Assembly: GCA_017512465.1 (NCBI GenBank)
Contig: JAFWGH010000148.1
Span: forward strand, 1-34,748
Length of the DNA stretch: 34,748 nt
Direction: 5' to 3'
Source of the DNA: Clostridia bacterium
GTDB lineage: Bacteria; Bacillota; Clostridia; Oscillospirales; Acutalibacteraceae
The notes under the pieces were generated by a model. It made no database searches and was not told where the DNA came from. It was given only the letters and a program-made list of their open reading frames with translations. The stretch's first letter is position 1. Every line of letters begins with the position of its first letter. Below are positions 25,043 to 32,198 of this stretch, piece after piece. The position numbers and the translations under genes are program-made.

Positions 25043-25914
25043 TGAAGTATTTATCCTTCAATGAATATTGCCGAGAGCGTTTCGGGTGCAAGGTGTATAA
25101 GCTTTCGCTCGATGTAGGCTTTACCTGCCCGAATCGTGACGGCACATTGGCTACAGGCGGCTGCACCTTCTGCGCGGGCGGAAGCGGCGGCCGCTTTTGC
25201 GCGAGCGGCTGTGATATCAAAGCACAGCTTGCCACCGCAAAGCAGTTGGTTAAGGCGAAGGGTGCCGGCAAATACATTGCTTATTTTCAAGCTTACAGCG
25301 GCACCTATGCACCGGTGAGCCGTTTGGAAGAGATTTACCGCAGTGCTATCGAGAGTGAAGATATTGTCGCCCTCGCTGTTGCAACGCGCCCTGACTGCCT
25401 TTGTGATGAAACTTTAGCGCTCTTAGAGCGCCTTAACCGCCAAAAGCCTGTAATCGTGGAATTGGGCTTGCAGACAGCAAATGAGCAAAGCGCAAAGGCG
25501 TTTCACCGCTGTTATCCGAACAGTACCTATCTTGCAGCTGTAAAAGCCTTAAAAGCAAGGGGCATTCACACGGTTACGCACCTTATTTTCGGTTTGCCCG
25601 ACGAGAGCGAGGCAGATATGCTCGCTTCGGTGAAATTTGCCTGCGCCGCAGGGACAGACGGTGTGAAATTTCATATGTTAAACATTTTGGAAGGCAGTTT
25701 GCTTGCCGAAAGCTATCGCCGTGAACCCTTTGAATTGATGAGCCGCGAAGCGTATGCGGCACTCGTTGCCGAGGCGGTGTCTCTTTTGCCGCCCGGGACT
25801 GTTGTGCATCGCCTCACAGGCGATGGAGATAAGCGGATTTTGATTGCTCCCGAATGGGTTAAGGATAAAAAGAGAACACTTAATTTAATACAATCTTATA
25901 TAGCGCAGGCATAG
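25042..25914 (+). CDS. TIGR01212/YhcC-family radical SAM protein
   Basis: A 290-aa radical SAM protein. The cluster cysteines are C29, C41 and C44 in the pattern CPNRDG...GGCTFC, characteristic of the YhcC/TIGR01212 family. Further family marks are YFQAYSGTYAP, VATRPDCLCDE, ELGLQTANEQS and LIFGLPDESE. The reaction is not established for the family; a tRNA or nucleotide modification is suspected by relation to Elp3-like proteins. The ATG overlaps the lacZ stop (TAATG), so translation is coupled. No functional link to lactose is evident. Confidence 0.88.
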   Translation: MKYLSFNEYCRERFGCKVYKLSLDVGFTCPNRDGTLATGGCTFCAGGSGGRFCASGCDIKAQLATAKQLVKAKGAGKYIAYFQAYSGTYAPVSRLEEIYRSAIESEDIVALAVATRPDCLCDETLALLERLNRQKPVIVELGLQTANEQSAKAFHRCYPNSTYLAAVKALKARGIHTVTHLIFGLPDESEADMLASVKFACAAGTDGVKFHMLNILEGSLLAESYRREPFELMSREAYAALVAEAVSLLPPGTVVHRLTGDGDKRILIAPEWVKDKKRTLNLIQSYIAQA

Positions 25915-25926
25915 CCTGCGCTATAT
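25898..25926 (+). terminator. Strong hairpin at the end of the pgcA-lacZ operon
   Basis: ATATAGCGCAGGC pairs perfectly with GCCTGCGCTATAT around the 3-base loop ATA, a 13-bp stem that contains the stop codon of the radical SAM gene. The following bases (TGCTTTA) make a poor T-run, so it is a weak intrinsic terminator or an mRNA 3'-end stabiliser. Confidence 0.6.
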
Positions 25927-25968
25927 TGCTTTAGGAAAAGAATCCACCAAAACTGCTTTCATTTTGCG

Positions 25969-25989
25969 TTGATATTTATCGAATATCAA
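25969..25989. promoter_or_regulatory. Perfect palindrome upstream of the DUF2975/HTH operon promoter
   Basis: TTGATATT (25969-25976) and AATATCAA (25982-25989) are exact inverted repeats around TATCG. The right edge lies 10 bases before the -35 box. Spacing and symmetry suggest a dimeric regulator's binding site, with the operon's own HTH protein one candidate. Confidence 0.45.
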
Positions 25990-25999
25990 TAAATTATTA

Positions 26000-26028
26000 T
26001 TGACAAACAGAATGTGAAACGCTATAAT
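26000..26028 (+). promoter_or_regulatory. Perfect-consensus sigma-A promoter
   Basis: TTGACA (26000-26005) and TATAAT (26023-26028) have exactly 17 bases between them. The expected start is near 26035, with a leader of about 55 bases to the DUF2975 gene. A promoter this strong in front of small regulatory genes implies that repression or another control keeps it in check. Confidence 0.85.
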
Positions 26029-26089
26029 GAATATTAGTTAGCGGAGATAGCCTAATACCTATTGCATTTCAAATCAGGGAGGTTTTTTT

Positions 26090-26569
26090 ATGAAACCAAA
26101 GCATTTTTCTTTTATGATGAAGTTTATTATTATCGCCTTAGCAATTTTCGGCACGTTTTTCTATGCTATTATGCCGAATATGGTTCGGTTTATAGAGACA
26201 TATAACCGATTTGGCATGCATGATATCTTTTATCCTTGGACAATTGTGATTCTTTTGACTGCCATTCCTTGTTATGCCGTGCTATTGCTTACGTGGCCTA
26301 TAGCGGTGAGTGTGAAAAGGGAAACGCAGTTTTCTTTTCAAAATGCCACCAGACTCAAGAAAATGGCTGTCTGTGCATTGGTAGATGGAGGTTTCTTTTT
26401 TCTGGCATGCCTTGTGTTTTGGATTTGCGGCATCCTTTTTCCTGCGGTAATGATTTTTTCGGTGCTGATTTTATTGGTGGCAATTGCATTTGCCGCTGTG
26501 GCAACTGTATTGGCAGGTATGGTGGAAAAAGCGGCTGTTCTGCAAGAGGACAGCGATTTGACAATATAG
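26090..26569 (+). CDS. DUF2975-type membrane protein
   Basis: A 159-aa integral membrane protein with four hydrophobic segments at about 11-30, 47-70, 93-115 and 118-145. It has the DUF2975 look: a short N-terminus, a charged loop (SVKRETQFSFQNATRLKKMA), then a helix pair. Genes of this kind are regularly followed by a small YozG-like HTH gene, as here. The SD is AGGGAGG with 7 bases of spacing. The function of the family is not known; the pairing suggests membrane control of the regulator. Family assignment rests on pattern and context. Confidence 0.75.
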   Translation: MKPKHFSFMMKFIIIALAIFGTFFYAIMPNMVRFIETYNRFGMHDIFYPWTIVILLTAIPCYAVLLLTWPIAVSVKRETQFSFQNATRLKKMAVCALVDGGFFFLACLVFWICGILFPAVMIFSVLILLVAIAFAAVATVLAGMVEKAAVLQEDSDLTI

Positions 26570-26581
26570 AGGGGAAAAGAG

Positions 26582-26800
26582 ATGGCAATTATCGTCAACA
26601 TTGATGTGATGCTCGCCAAAAGAAAGATGAGCGTTACGGAACTTTCCAACAAAGTCGGTTTAACCATGGCTAACATTTCCATTTTAAAAAACGGAAAAGC
26701 AAGAGCCATTCGTTTTGCCACGCTTGAAAAGCTATGCGAGGTGTTGGAGTGTCAACCGGCAGATTTATTGGAGTATAAAGAAGATCAACAGAGCGAGTAA
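26582..26800 (+). CDS. YozG-like HTH transcriptional regulator
   Basis: A 72-aa helix-turn-helix protein of the small Cro/CI (HTH_26, YozG-like) type. The segment MLAKRKMSVTELSNKVGLTM contains the first helices, followed by NISILKNGKARAIRFATLEKLCEVLECQPADLLEY, the family core. There is no extra sensor domain. AGAGGGG is the SD, 12 bases after the DUF2975 stop, so the two are co-expressed. It may act on the palindrome at 25969-25989 upstream of its own operon. Confidence 0.9.
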   Translation: MAIIVNIDVMLAKRKMSVTELSNKVGLTMANISILKNGKARAIRFATLEKLCEVLECQPADLLEYKEDQQSE

Positions 26801-26821
26801 AAGATTGAAAAGGTGCAGCGA

Positions 26822-27385
26822 GTGAAAAGAGCGATTTGTGTAAGTGTCCTTCTTTTATGCATCATCTCATTATGTGCTTGTGGGAAGAAGCCTGCCGATA
26901 TTAATTGCAGAGTCGAGCAATCCTTAATTCCTTATTTAGAGGCAAAAGGCTATCGTTATCAAATCAAAGACAATGAAATTGAGTGCATTCTCCAAGAGGA
27001 TGATACCATGAGCATCCTTTGGGGGAACAGCATCGGAAAAGGCGAGTTCGAGATATATCTTTCCAATTCATATGATAAAAAAAGCGATTGTTATAAAAAC
27101 ATTCCTTATGAAGATTTGTGCGATATCGTCGCCTGTTTGAGTCATCGCGCACTGAGCGTTGAAAAACTAAGAAAAACTGTGGAGGATAAGCGCAATTTTT
27201 ATAACGATACATATGCCGAAGAGTCACCGGAAAAGGGCTATTTGATGAAGAAAACTTACATTTTTGACAGTTTTGATTTTTGGAACGATTATAAGATATG
27301 TTATGATTTCGAACAATTCGATAACACGAAGCTTTACGAAAAAGTGTGGTATGCGGAAACTTTAATCATCATTTGGCATATATAA
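26822..27385 (+). CDS. Putative lipoprotein of unknown function (187 aa)
   Basis: The N-terminus KRAICVSVLLLCIISLCAC is a lipoprotein signal peptide with lipidation likely at the Cys of LCAC, giving a mature protein of about 170 residues on the outer face of the membrane. The rest is polar and Tyr/Asp-rich, with no motif I recognise. GTG 26822 was preferred over GTG 26813: AAAAGG lies 8 bases before it, and it gives the compact signal. It follows the HTH gene by 21 bases, so it probably belongs to the same transcript. Confidence 0.75.
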   Translation: MKRAICVSVLLLCIISLCACGKKPADINCRVEQSLIPYLEAKGYRYQIKDNEIECILQEDDTMSILWGNSIGKGEFEIYLSNSYDKKSDCYKNIPYEDLCDIVACLSHRALSVEKLRKTVEDKRNFYNDTYAEESPEKGYLMKKTYIFDSFDFWNDYKICYDFEQFDNTKLYEKVWYAETLIIIWHI

Positions 27386-27415
27386 AAGGCTTCTCATCTT
27401 AGTGAGTGAGGAAAT

Positions 27416-28081
27416 ATGAAAAAGGTATTCATTATTATCGGTTCTCTATTTGCGGCTTTTGTATTATCCATTCCAATCGGACTGTGGGTAGAACTTCATC
27501 AGATGAATGAACTGAGAGAAAAATATCCCGAACCTAAGAAGATTATGGGGAATTATTATGTTTCAAGCGGTTGCGCGCCTTTTGTATATGATGATAATGA
27601 TTCTCTATATTACTATGATTTTTGCGATGGGATTTATTTCCGACATGAGGATATCACCAGTGATGACGGCACTGCCATAATCACAGGTCAGAGGGATACG
27701 ATCATTCAATCTAATAGTTATTCCAATTTTTGCTTTTCGAGTGACAAGAAAGAAAACATAGCGTTCTTCTTTTGCCACGAAGATAAGTTTGAGGATGCCG
27801 AAACGACCATTTGGTTTAAATCCGTCGGCTGTATCAATAACGCAGATTGCATCAAGATAAAAAAAACCTATCTTGCCTGGGCTGTCTATAATGTGAAAAG
27901 TCATCAGCTTTCTAAATTTCAGAGTTTTCAAGCCTTAAAAGATTTTTGCAGCCAAAATCATATTCAATTAGGTGAATGGTACCAGCTGTGTGAATACAGC
28001 TGCCCGCCGATTGATATGGATTCCTATGTGGATTATTGCAGCGGGCATTGGTGGAATACCAAGTGGAAAAGAACGGAATGA
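27416..28081 (+). CDS. Membrane-anchored Cys-rich exported protein of unknown function
   Basis: A 221-aa protein with one N-terminal membrane helix (about 3-25, KVFIIIGSLFAAFVLSIPIGLWV) acting as an anchor or uncleaved signal. The exported part holds ten cysteines, among them SSGCAPF, FFFCHED, GCINNADC and LCEYSCPP, and a Trp-rich end (GHWWNTKW). No family is recognised. The SD GTGAGGAA precedes the ATG. Its stop overlaps the start of the next gene as ATGA, so the two are coupled. Confidence 0.75.
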   Translation: MKKVFIIIGSLFAAFVLSIPIGLWVELHQMNELREKYPEPKKIMGNYYVSSGCAPFVYDDNDSLYYYDFCDGIYFRHEDITSDDGTAIITGQRDTIIQSNSYSNFCFSSDKKENIAFFFCHEDKFEDAETTIWFKSVGCINNADCIKIKKTYLAWAVYNVKSHQLSKFQSFQALKDFCSQNHIQLGEWYQLCEYSCPPIDMDSYVDYCSGHWWNTKWKRTE

Positions 28082-28548
28082 TGATTAGGTATAGAAGTTA
28101 TATGAGAAAAGTATTCATTGTGTTTTCTTTAGTCTCACTTTTAATGTTTTCTCTAAGTGCTTGTTTTCATAAAGAAACGTTTCAAAAGACAGAAGGCTTT
28201 CAAATGCTCGATTTTCGCGGAAATTGGTGTTATTACTTGGCAGGTGATTATTTCATTGTTAAAGTAAACGGTAATAGCTATTTAGAGTACATCGATGAAA
28301 ATCACGACGACCAAATACTTTATGAAGGTGCGTTTGTGCGCTTTTCAAAAATAAACATCAATTATGTTGCCATCGAAAACCGCTATGAAGCGAACGGAAA
28401 ACAATTTGATGAATATGCGCTCGTTTATTTGCTGGATGAATACCATACTTTAACAGATGTAAAAATCGAAAAAGAATATGGCTTTGAGAATTTTGAAAAA
28501 ACTTTAAAGCAACACCAATTTACCATTGAAAAATGGGAAGAGGCTTAG
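28078..28548 (+). CDS. Putative lipoprotein of unknown function (156 aa)
   Basis: The signal RKVFIVFSLVSLLMFSLSAC ends in the lipobox LSAC, so the mature lipoprotein is about 125 residues. It is beta-rich in appearance (YFIVKVNGNSYLEYI, INYVAIENRY, YALVYLLDEYHTLT). It ends FENFEKTLKQHQFTIEKWEE, a layout loosely like the C-terminus of the upstream protein. ATG 28078 was chosen because it overlaps the previous stop (ATGA); ATG 28102 would give an even more typical signal and is an alternative. A resemblance to small Firmicutes lipoproteins of the DUF3997 kind is only an impression. Confidence 0.72.
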   Translation: MMIRYRSYMRKVFIVFSLVSLLMFSLSACFHKETFQKTEGFQMLDFRGNWCYYLAGDYFIVKVNGNSYLEYIDENHDDQILYEGAFVRFSKININYVAIENRYEANGKQFDEYALVYLLDEYHTLTDVKIEKEYGFENFEKTLKQHQFTIEKWEEA

Positions 28549-28560
28549 TTCGAATGGATA

Positions 28561-28589
28561 TTGAATTCTATAGTTTCATATGTTATGAT
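28561..28589 (+). promoter_or_regulatory. Sigma-A promoter for ppa
   Basis: TTGAAT (28561-28566) and TATGAT (28584-28589) are separated by 17 bases. The start would be near 28596, about 15 bases before the ppa ATG, just leaving room for its SD. It separates ppa from the lipoprotein genes. Confidence 0.6.
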
Positions 28590-28610
28590 AAAAGAAAAAG
28601 GGGATTTATA

Positions 28611-29144
28611 ATGAACATTTGGCATGAAATTAATCCGGAGCGCGTGACACCGCATGATTTTATTGCAGTCGTTGAAATTAAGAAGGGCAGCAAGAAAAAG
28701 TACGAGCTCGACAAAGAAACCGGTTTAATTATTTTGGATAGAATTTTATATACTTCTACTCACTATCCGGCAAACTACGGCTTTATTCCGCACACCTTGG
28801 CGGATGATGGCGACCCGCTGGATGTACTTATCCTTTGCAACGAAGAAATTGACCCGCTTGTGATGGTGCGCTGCTACCCGATAGGGGTTATTAATATGCG
28901 CGACAACGGCAGGGATGACCAAAAGATTATTGCCATTCCCTTTGAGGACCCGACCTATAACGATTATCGTGGCATAGAGGCGCTACCCAGCCACATTTTT
29001 GAAGATATGCTCCACTTCTTCTCGGTATATAAACAATTAGAGGGGAAGGAAAGCGTGGTAAATGAAGTAATGAGCCAAAAGGTTGCACTCGATATTATTA
29101 AAGAGAGTATTGAGAATTATAACAATAAGTATCTAAAAGATTAA
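28611..29144 (+). CDS. ppa: Inorganic pyrophosphatase, family I
   Basis: A 177-aa soluble family I pyrophosphatase, hydrolysing PPi to phosphate and driving biosynthetic reactions. The signature DGDPLDVLIL (D66, D68 and D71 as Mg ligands) is intact. Flanking family motifs are HYPANYGFIPHTLADD, the ligand region NMRDNGRDDQKIIAIP, and FFSVYKQLEGK. ATG 28611 has AAAAGGGG upstream and gives a standard N-terminus; upstream in-frame starts would overlap the lipoprotein gene and precede the promoter. It is monocistronic by promoter and terminator. Confidence 0.95.
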   Translation: MNIWHEINPERVTPHDFIAVVEIKKGSKKKYELDKETGLIILDRILYTSTHYPANYGFIPHTLADDGDPLDVLILCNEEIDPLVMVRCYPIGVINMRDNGRDDQKIIAIPFEDPTYNDYRGIEALPSHIFEDMLHFFSVYKQLEGKESVVNEVMSQKVALDIIKESIENYNNKYLKD

Positions 29145-29153
29145 AAAATAAAT

Positions 29154-29189
29154 AGTGGCTGTCTCCAAGTGAGACAGCCACTGCTTTTT
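29154..29189. terminator. Bidirectional terminator between ppa and trkH
   Basis: AGTGGCTGTCTC (29154-29165) pairs perfectly with GAGACAGCCACT (29171-29182) around CAAGT, followed by a T5 run. A-rich sequence on the left (29145-29150) supplies a U-run for the opposite strand, so it serves both converging genes. Confidence 0.9.
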
Positions 29190-29196
29190 GATAATA

Positions 29197-30663
29197 TTAA
29201 GTTCTTTTGTAGGTTGAGGGTAATAAGAGCATGAGTATCGGGAATATTTCAAGGCGCCCGAATAGCATATCTATAGATAGTACAATTTTTGAGAGCACAC
29301 CGTATGCCGAATAGTTACTCATGGGACCGAGTTGGTCTAATGCGGGACCGATGTTGTTAAAACAGGAAATTACACCTGATAAATTGGAAGTTACAGAGTA
29401 ATTCACTTTATCTAATGAAACAATTAAGAAGCTGACAACAATCAGTATGACATAAGCGGCGAGATAGGCATTAACATTTGTTACTGTTTGCTCGCTGACT
29501 TTTTGATTGTTCACTTTAATCACGCGAATTTCATTCGGCCTATTGAGCTTGTATGCATTTCTTTTGAGTGATTTGAATAAAAGCATCACTCTCGCGATTT
29601 TAATACCGCCGCCGGTACTGCCGGCGCAAGCGCCAATCATCATTAATACAAGCGCAACCGCTTGTGAGAAGGCAGGCCATTGAGCAAAGTCTGCGGTGGC
29701 ATAACCGGTCGTGGTAATTAGCGCACCTACTTGGAATGCCGAGTGCATTATAGTATCGCCCAAATTCATCGTCTGAGCCGTTTTTTGGTAAATATTAACG
29801 GCAAAGAATATGGTACTGCACACAACAATAATGACATAATACATCAATTCTTCATTTTTGATAGCACGCCATACATGTTTAAACAGTATCATGAAATAAA
29901 TGCTGAAGTTGACACCGAATAAGAGCATGAATATGGTTGTGACATTTATCGCAAACGGTGTATAGGTGGCAAAGCCGGTATTTAACACTGTGAAGCCGCC
30001 GGTACCTGCCGTGCCGAACGCGATACATGCCGCATCAAATACATTCATTTTACCGATTAACAGGAAGATGAAATCCAACACGGTTAAACCGATATAAATG
30101 ATATATAAAGCCGCTGCCGTCTCTCTCATTTTCGGCGTGGATTTACCAACAGAGGGACCGGTGCTTTCCGCTCTTAAAATATGCAGTGAAAAACCGCCTG
30201 AGCCGCTCACCGGAATGATTGCAAGGAATAATACCAATACACCCATGCCGCCGACCCAGTGGGTAAAGGATCGCCACCAAAGCATGCCTTTGCCGAGATG
30301 CTCGACTTCCGTTAAAATGGAAGACCCGGTTGTGGTGAAGCCGGAAACAGTTTCAAAGAAAGCATCTGCATAGTGCGGAATGGTGCCTGTAAAGAAGAAG
30401 GGGAGCGCCCCGAGCAGGCACATGACTATCCATGCCATACCTACACATACAAAGCCTTCCTTAGCATAGAATTTTGCCTTTGCATTTTTTGAAATGATTC
30501 CTAATATAGTGGCAAGTGAAAAAGTGATAATGATGGTGAGCACAAAGCCCCATACATTTTTTATTTCATGCATGCACATGGAGATGATAAGCGGGGGCAC
30601 AAGCATCCCCGATTCCATCAACAAAATCCATGCATGAATTTTTGCCATGATTTTATAATTCAT
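29197..30663 (-). CDS. trkH: TrkH/KtrB-family potassium uptake channel subunit
   Basis: A 488-aa polytopic membrane protein, the K+-translocating subunit. It has the fourfold pore-loop repeat of the family: segments such as ETVSGFTTTGSSIL, AFGTAGTGGFTVLN, LITTTGYATADF and CFNNIGPALDQLGP carry the filter glycines. Membrane helices alternate through the length. It reads MNYKIMAKIHAWILLMESGMLVPP at the start region, typical of TrkH. It lies 3 bases downstream of trkA, the cytoplasmic regulator, in one operon. The last loop (CFNNIGP) is less conserved than the others, as usual. Confidence 0.95.
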   Translation of the reverse strand: MNYKIMAKIHAWILLMESGMLVPPLIISMCMHEIKNVWGFVLTIIITFSLATILGIISKNAKAKFYAKEGFVCVGMAWIVMCLLGALPFFFTGTIPHYADAFFETVSGFTTTGSSILTEVEHLGKGMLWWRSFTHWVGGMGVLVLFLAIIPVSGSGGFSLHILRAESTGPSVGKSTPKMRETAAALYIIYIGLTVLDFIFLLIGKMNVFDAACIAFGTAGTGGFTVLNTGFATYTPFAINVTTIFMLLFGVNFSIYFMILFKHVWRAIKNEELMYYVIIVVCSTIFFAVNIYQKTAQTMNLGDTIMHSAFQVGALITTTGYATADFAQWPAFSQAVALVLMMIGACAGSTGGGIKIARVMLLFKSLKRNAYKLNRPNEIRVIKVNNQKVSEQTVTNVNAYLAAYVILIVVSFLIVSLDKVNYSVTSNLSGVISCFNNIGPALDQLGPMSNYSAYGVLSKIVLSIDMLFGRLEIFPILMLLLPSTYKRT

Positions 30664-30666
30664 ACT

Positions 30667-32028
30667 TTACCCCGCAAAAATATCGTTTAATTGGTGAATT
30701 AATTTATCACCGCTCTTAACAACAACAATTCTGTCTGCATGATTGAATACGGAATCGCCGTTTGGAAACTCTATCATTCTGCCATGCGTAATAGAAGCGA
30801 GCACGACACCGTCTGTAAGTTTAATGTCTTTAAGCGGGGTGTTGCAGTGCTTGGTGTTTTCATCCACAATAAATTCGATGGCTTCTGCTTTGCCTTCGGC
30901 AATTGAGTGTACGGTGATAGCACTGCCGACTTGATTTTGCATGGCTCTGACATAGCGCACAATGGTGTTACAGCTTAATTCCTTCGGACTTACGAGGCTA
31001 CCGACCGGTAAATTATCATAGATTTGCACATGTTCGGCTCTACCGAGTTTGGTAATTACTTTTGGTATTTGTAAACTGCTGCCGTAAATGGAAATAACAG
31101 CGTTTTGTTCATCCATTCCGGTCATGGAAATGAGTGCGTCACAGCTTTCAATACCTTCTCTTTCGAGTACATGGATGCTGGAAGCGTCTCCATGAATGAT
31201 AGTGACATTATGAAAATGGTCAGCCAGTTCTTCACAGCGCGCCAAATCTCTTTCAATGATTTTGACATTGAAATTGTCTTTTTCAAGCAGGCGTGTTAAA
31301 TAGAAACAGATTCTTCCGCCGCCTGCAATAATAATATTTTTAATTTTGCGCTTAATTAAACCTAAGTTTTTAAGCAATGTATTTAAGTTTTCCGATGAAG
31401 CGGTAACATAAATAACATCGCCCTCTTCAAAAATAAATTCACCATCCGGCGTGATGGTATCGCCATCGCGCAAAACTGTGCAAACAACCACTTGGCAATG
31501 CGCAATATGCGGTAATTTGCGAAGCGGTTGACCGCATAGAGGACTATCCGCATCAATGCGAATACCGACAATTTCGATTAAACCGTTGGCAAATTTTTCT
31601 CTCTTAATAAAGCCGGGATATTTTAAAAGTCTGCCGATTTCTCTGGCGGCATGGCGCTCCGGATTAACCGTGAGCGAGAGCGCTAACGGCTTACGCAGGG
31701 CATAGGTGGATTCCATATATTCCGGTGTTCTGATGCGGGCAATGGTATGAATCTTCTTATTCATGGAATGTGCTGTCATACAGGCTAAAAGATTGAGCTC
31801 ATCACTACCGGTAGTTACGATTAATAAGTCAGCTTTTTCAATGCCTGCATTTCTCAGTGTTTCCATAGAAGCGCAGTTGCCTTCTACTGTCATGATATCG
31901 TATTCTTCCATTAATTCCGCCGTAACGGTGATATTGGTATCTATAATGGTAATACTGTGTCCTTCAGCAGCAAGCTTTTGTGTAAGCATAGTGCCTAATT
32001 TACCGCTGCCGGCAATCACTATATCCAT
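30667..32028 (-). CDS. trkA: TrkA, nucleotide-binding regulator of potassium uptake
   Basis: A 453-aa cytosolic regulator with two RCK modules in tandem. Each has a Rossmann NAD/ATP-binding domain (VIAGSGKLGTMLTQKLA near residue 4, and IIIAGGGRICFYLTRLL at about 230) and a following TrkA_C domain. Length is standard for the double-RCK TrkA. Start ATG 32028 was chosen over ATG 32043 because GGAGGG lies 7 bases before it. The upstream ATG sits inside that SD. It is the first gene of the trkA-trkH operon. Confidence 0.95.
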   Translation of the reverse strand: MDIVIAGSGKLGTMLTQKLAAEGHSITIIDTNITVTAELMEEYDIMTVEGNCASMETLRNAGIEKADLLIVTTGSDELNLLACMTAHSMNKKIHTIARIRTPEYMESTYALRKPLALSLTVNPERHAAREIGRLLKYPGFIKREKFANGLIEIVGIRIDADSPLCGQPLRKLPHIAHCQVVVCTVLRDGDTITPDGEFIFEEGDVIYVTASSENLNTLLKNLGLIKRKIKNIIIAGGGRICFYLTRLLEKDNFNVKIIERDLARCEELADHFHNVTIIHGDASSIHVLEREGIESCDALISMTGMDEQNAVISIYGSSLQIPKVITKLGRAEHVQIYDNLPVGSLVSPKELSCNTIVRYVRAMQNQVGSAITVHSIAEGKAEAIEFIVDENTKHCNTPLKDIKLTDGVVLASITHGRMIEFPNGDSVFNHADRIVVVKSGDKLIHQLNDIFAG

Positions 32029-32073
32029 ATGATTACCCTCCATTTAAAATATATATTTATCTAATCATTATTT

Positions 32074-32101
32074 ATTATAGTCCGATTAGAAGAATTTGCA
32101 A
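32074..32101 (-). promoter_or_regulatory. Sigma-A promoter for trkA-trkH
   Basis: On the minus strand TTGCAA (32101-32096) and TATAAT (32079-32074) are spaced by 16 bases. The transcript would start near 32067 with a leader of about 40 bases, too short for a c-di-AMP riboswitch. Confidence 0.62.
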
Positions 32102-32139
32102 TATATTTTTAAAAATATATCGAAAAAAGTAATATGCGC

Positions 32140-32168
32140 TTTACTTTTGCATTAGATAATGATATAAT
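32140..32168 (+). promoter_or_regulatory. Promoter of the Y-family polymerase gene
   Basis: TATAAT (32163-32168) is a full consensus -10. TTTACT (32140-32145) is a 4-of-6 -35 at 17 bases. The start site would fall at about 32175, inside the LexA box. Confidence 0.65.
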
Positions 32169-32172
32169 AAAC

Positions 32173-32186
32173 CGAACAAATGTTCG
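32173..32186. promoter_or_regulatory. LexA (SOS) operator, perfect Firmicutes consensus
   Basis: CGAACAAATGTTCG matches the Bacillus/Firmicutes LexA box CGAACRNRYGTTYG at every specified position. It lies 4 bases after the -10 box, covers the expected transcription start and directly abuts the SD of the polymerase gene. LexA binding there would block initiation. Confidence 0.9.
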
Positions 32187-32198
32187 GAGGTGAAAAAT

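Noticed and set aside
32041..32073. Possible c-di-AMP riboswitch upstream of trkA
   Set aside because: The leader from the predicted start to the SD is only a few dozen AT-rich bases, far too short for the ydaO-type fold.
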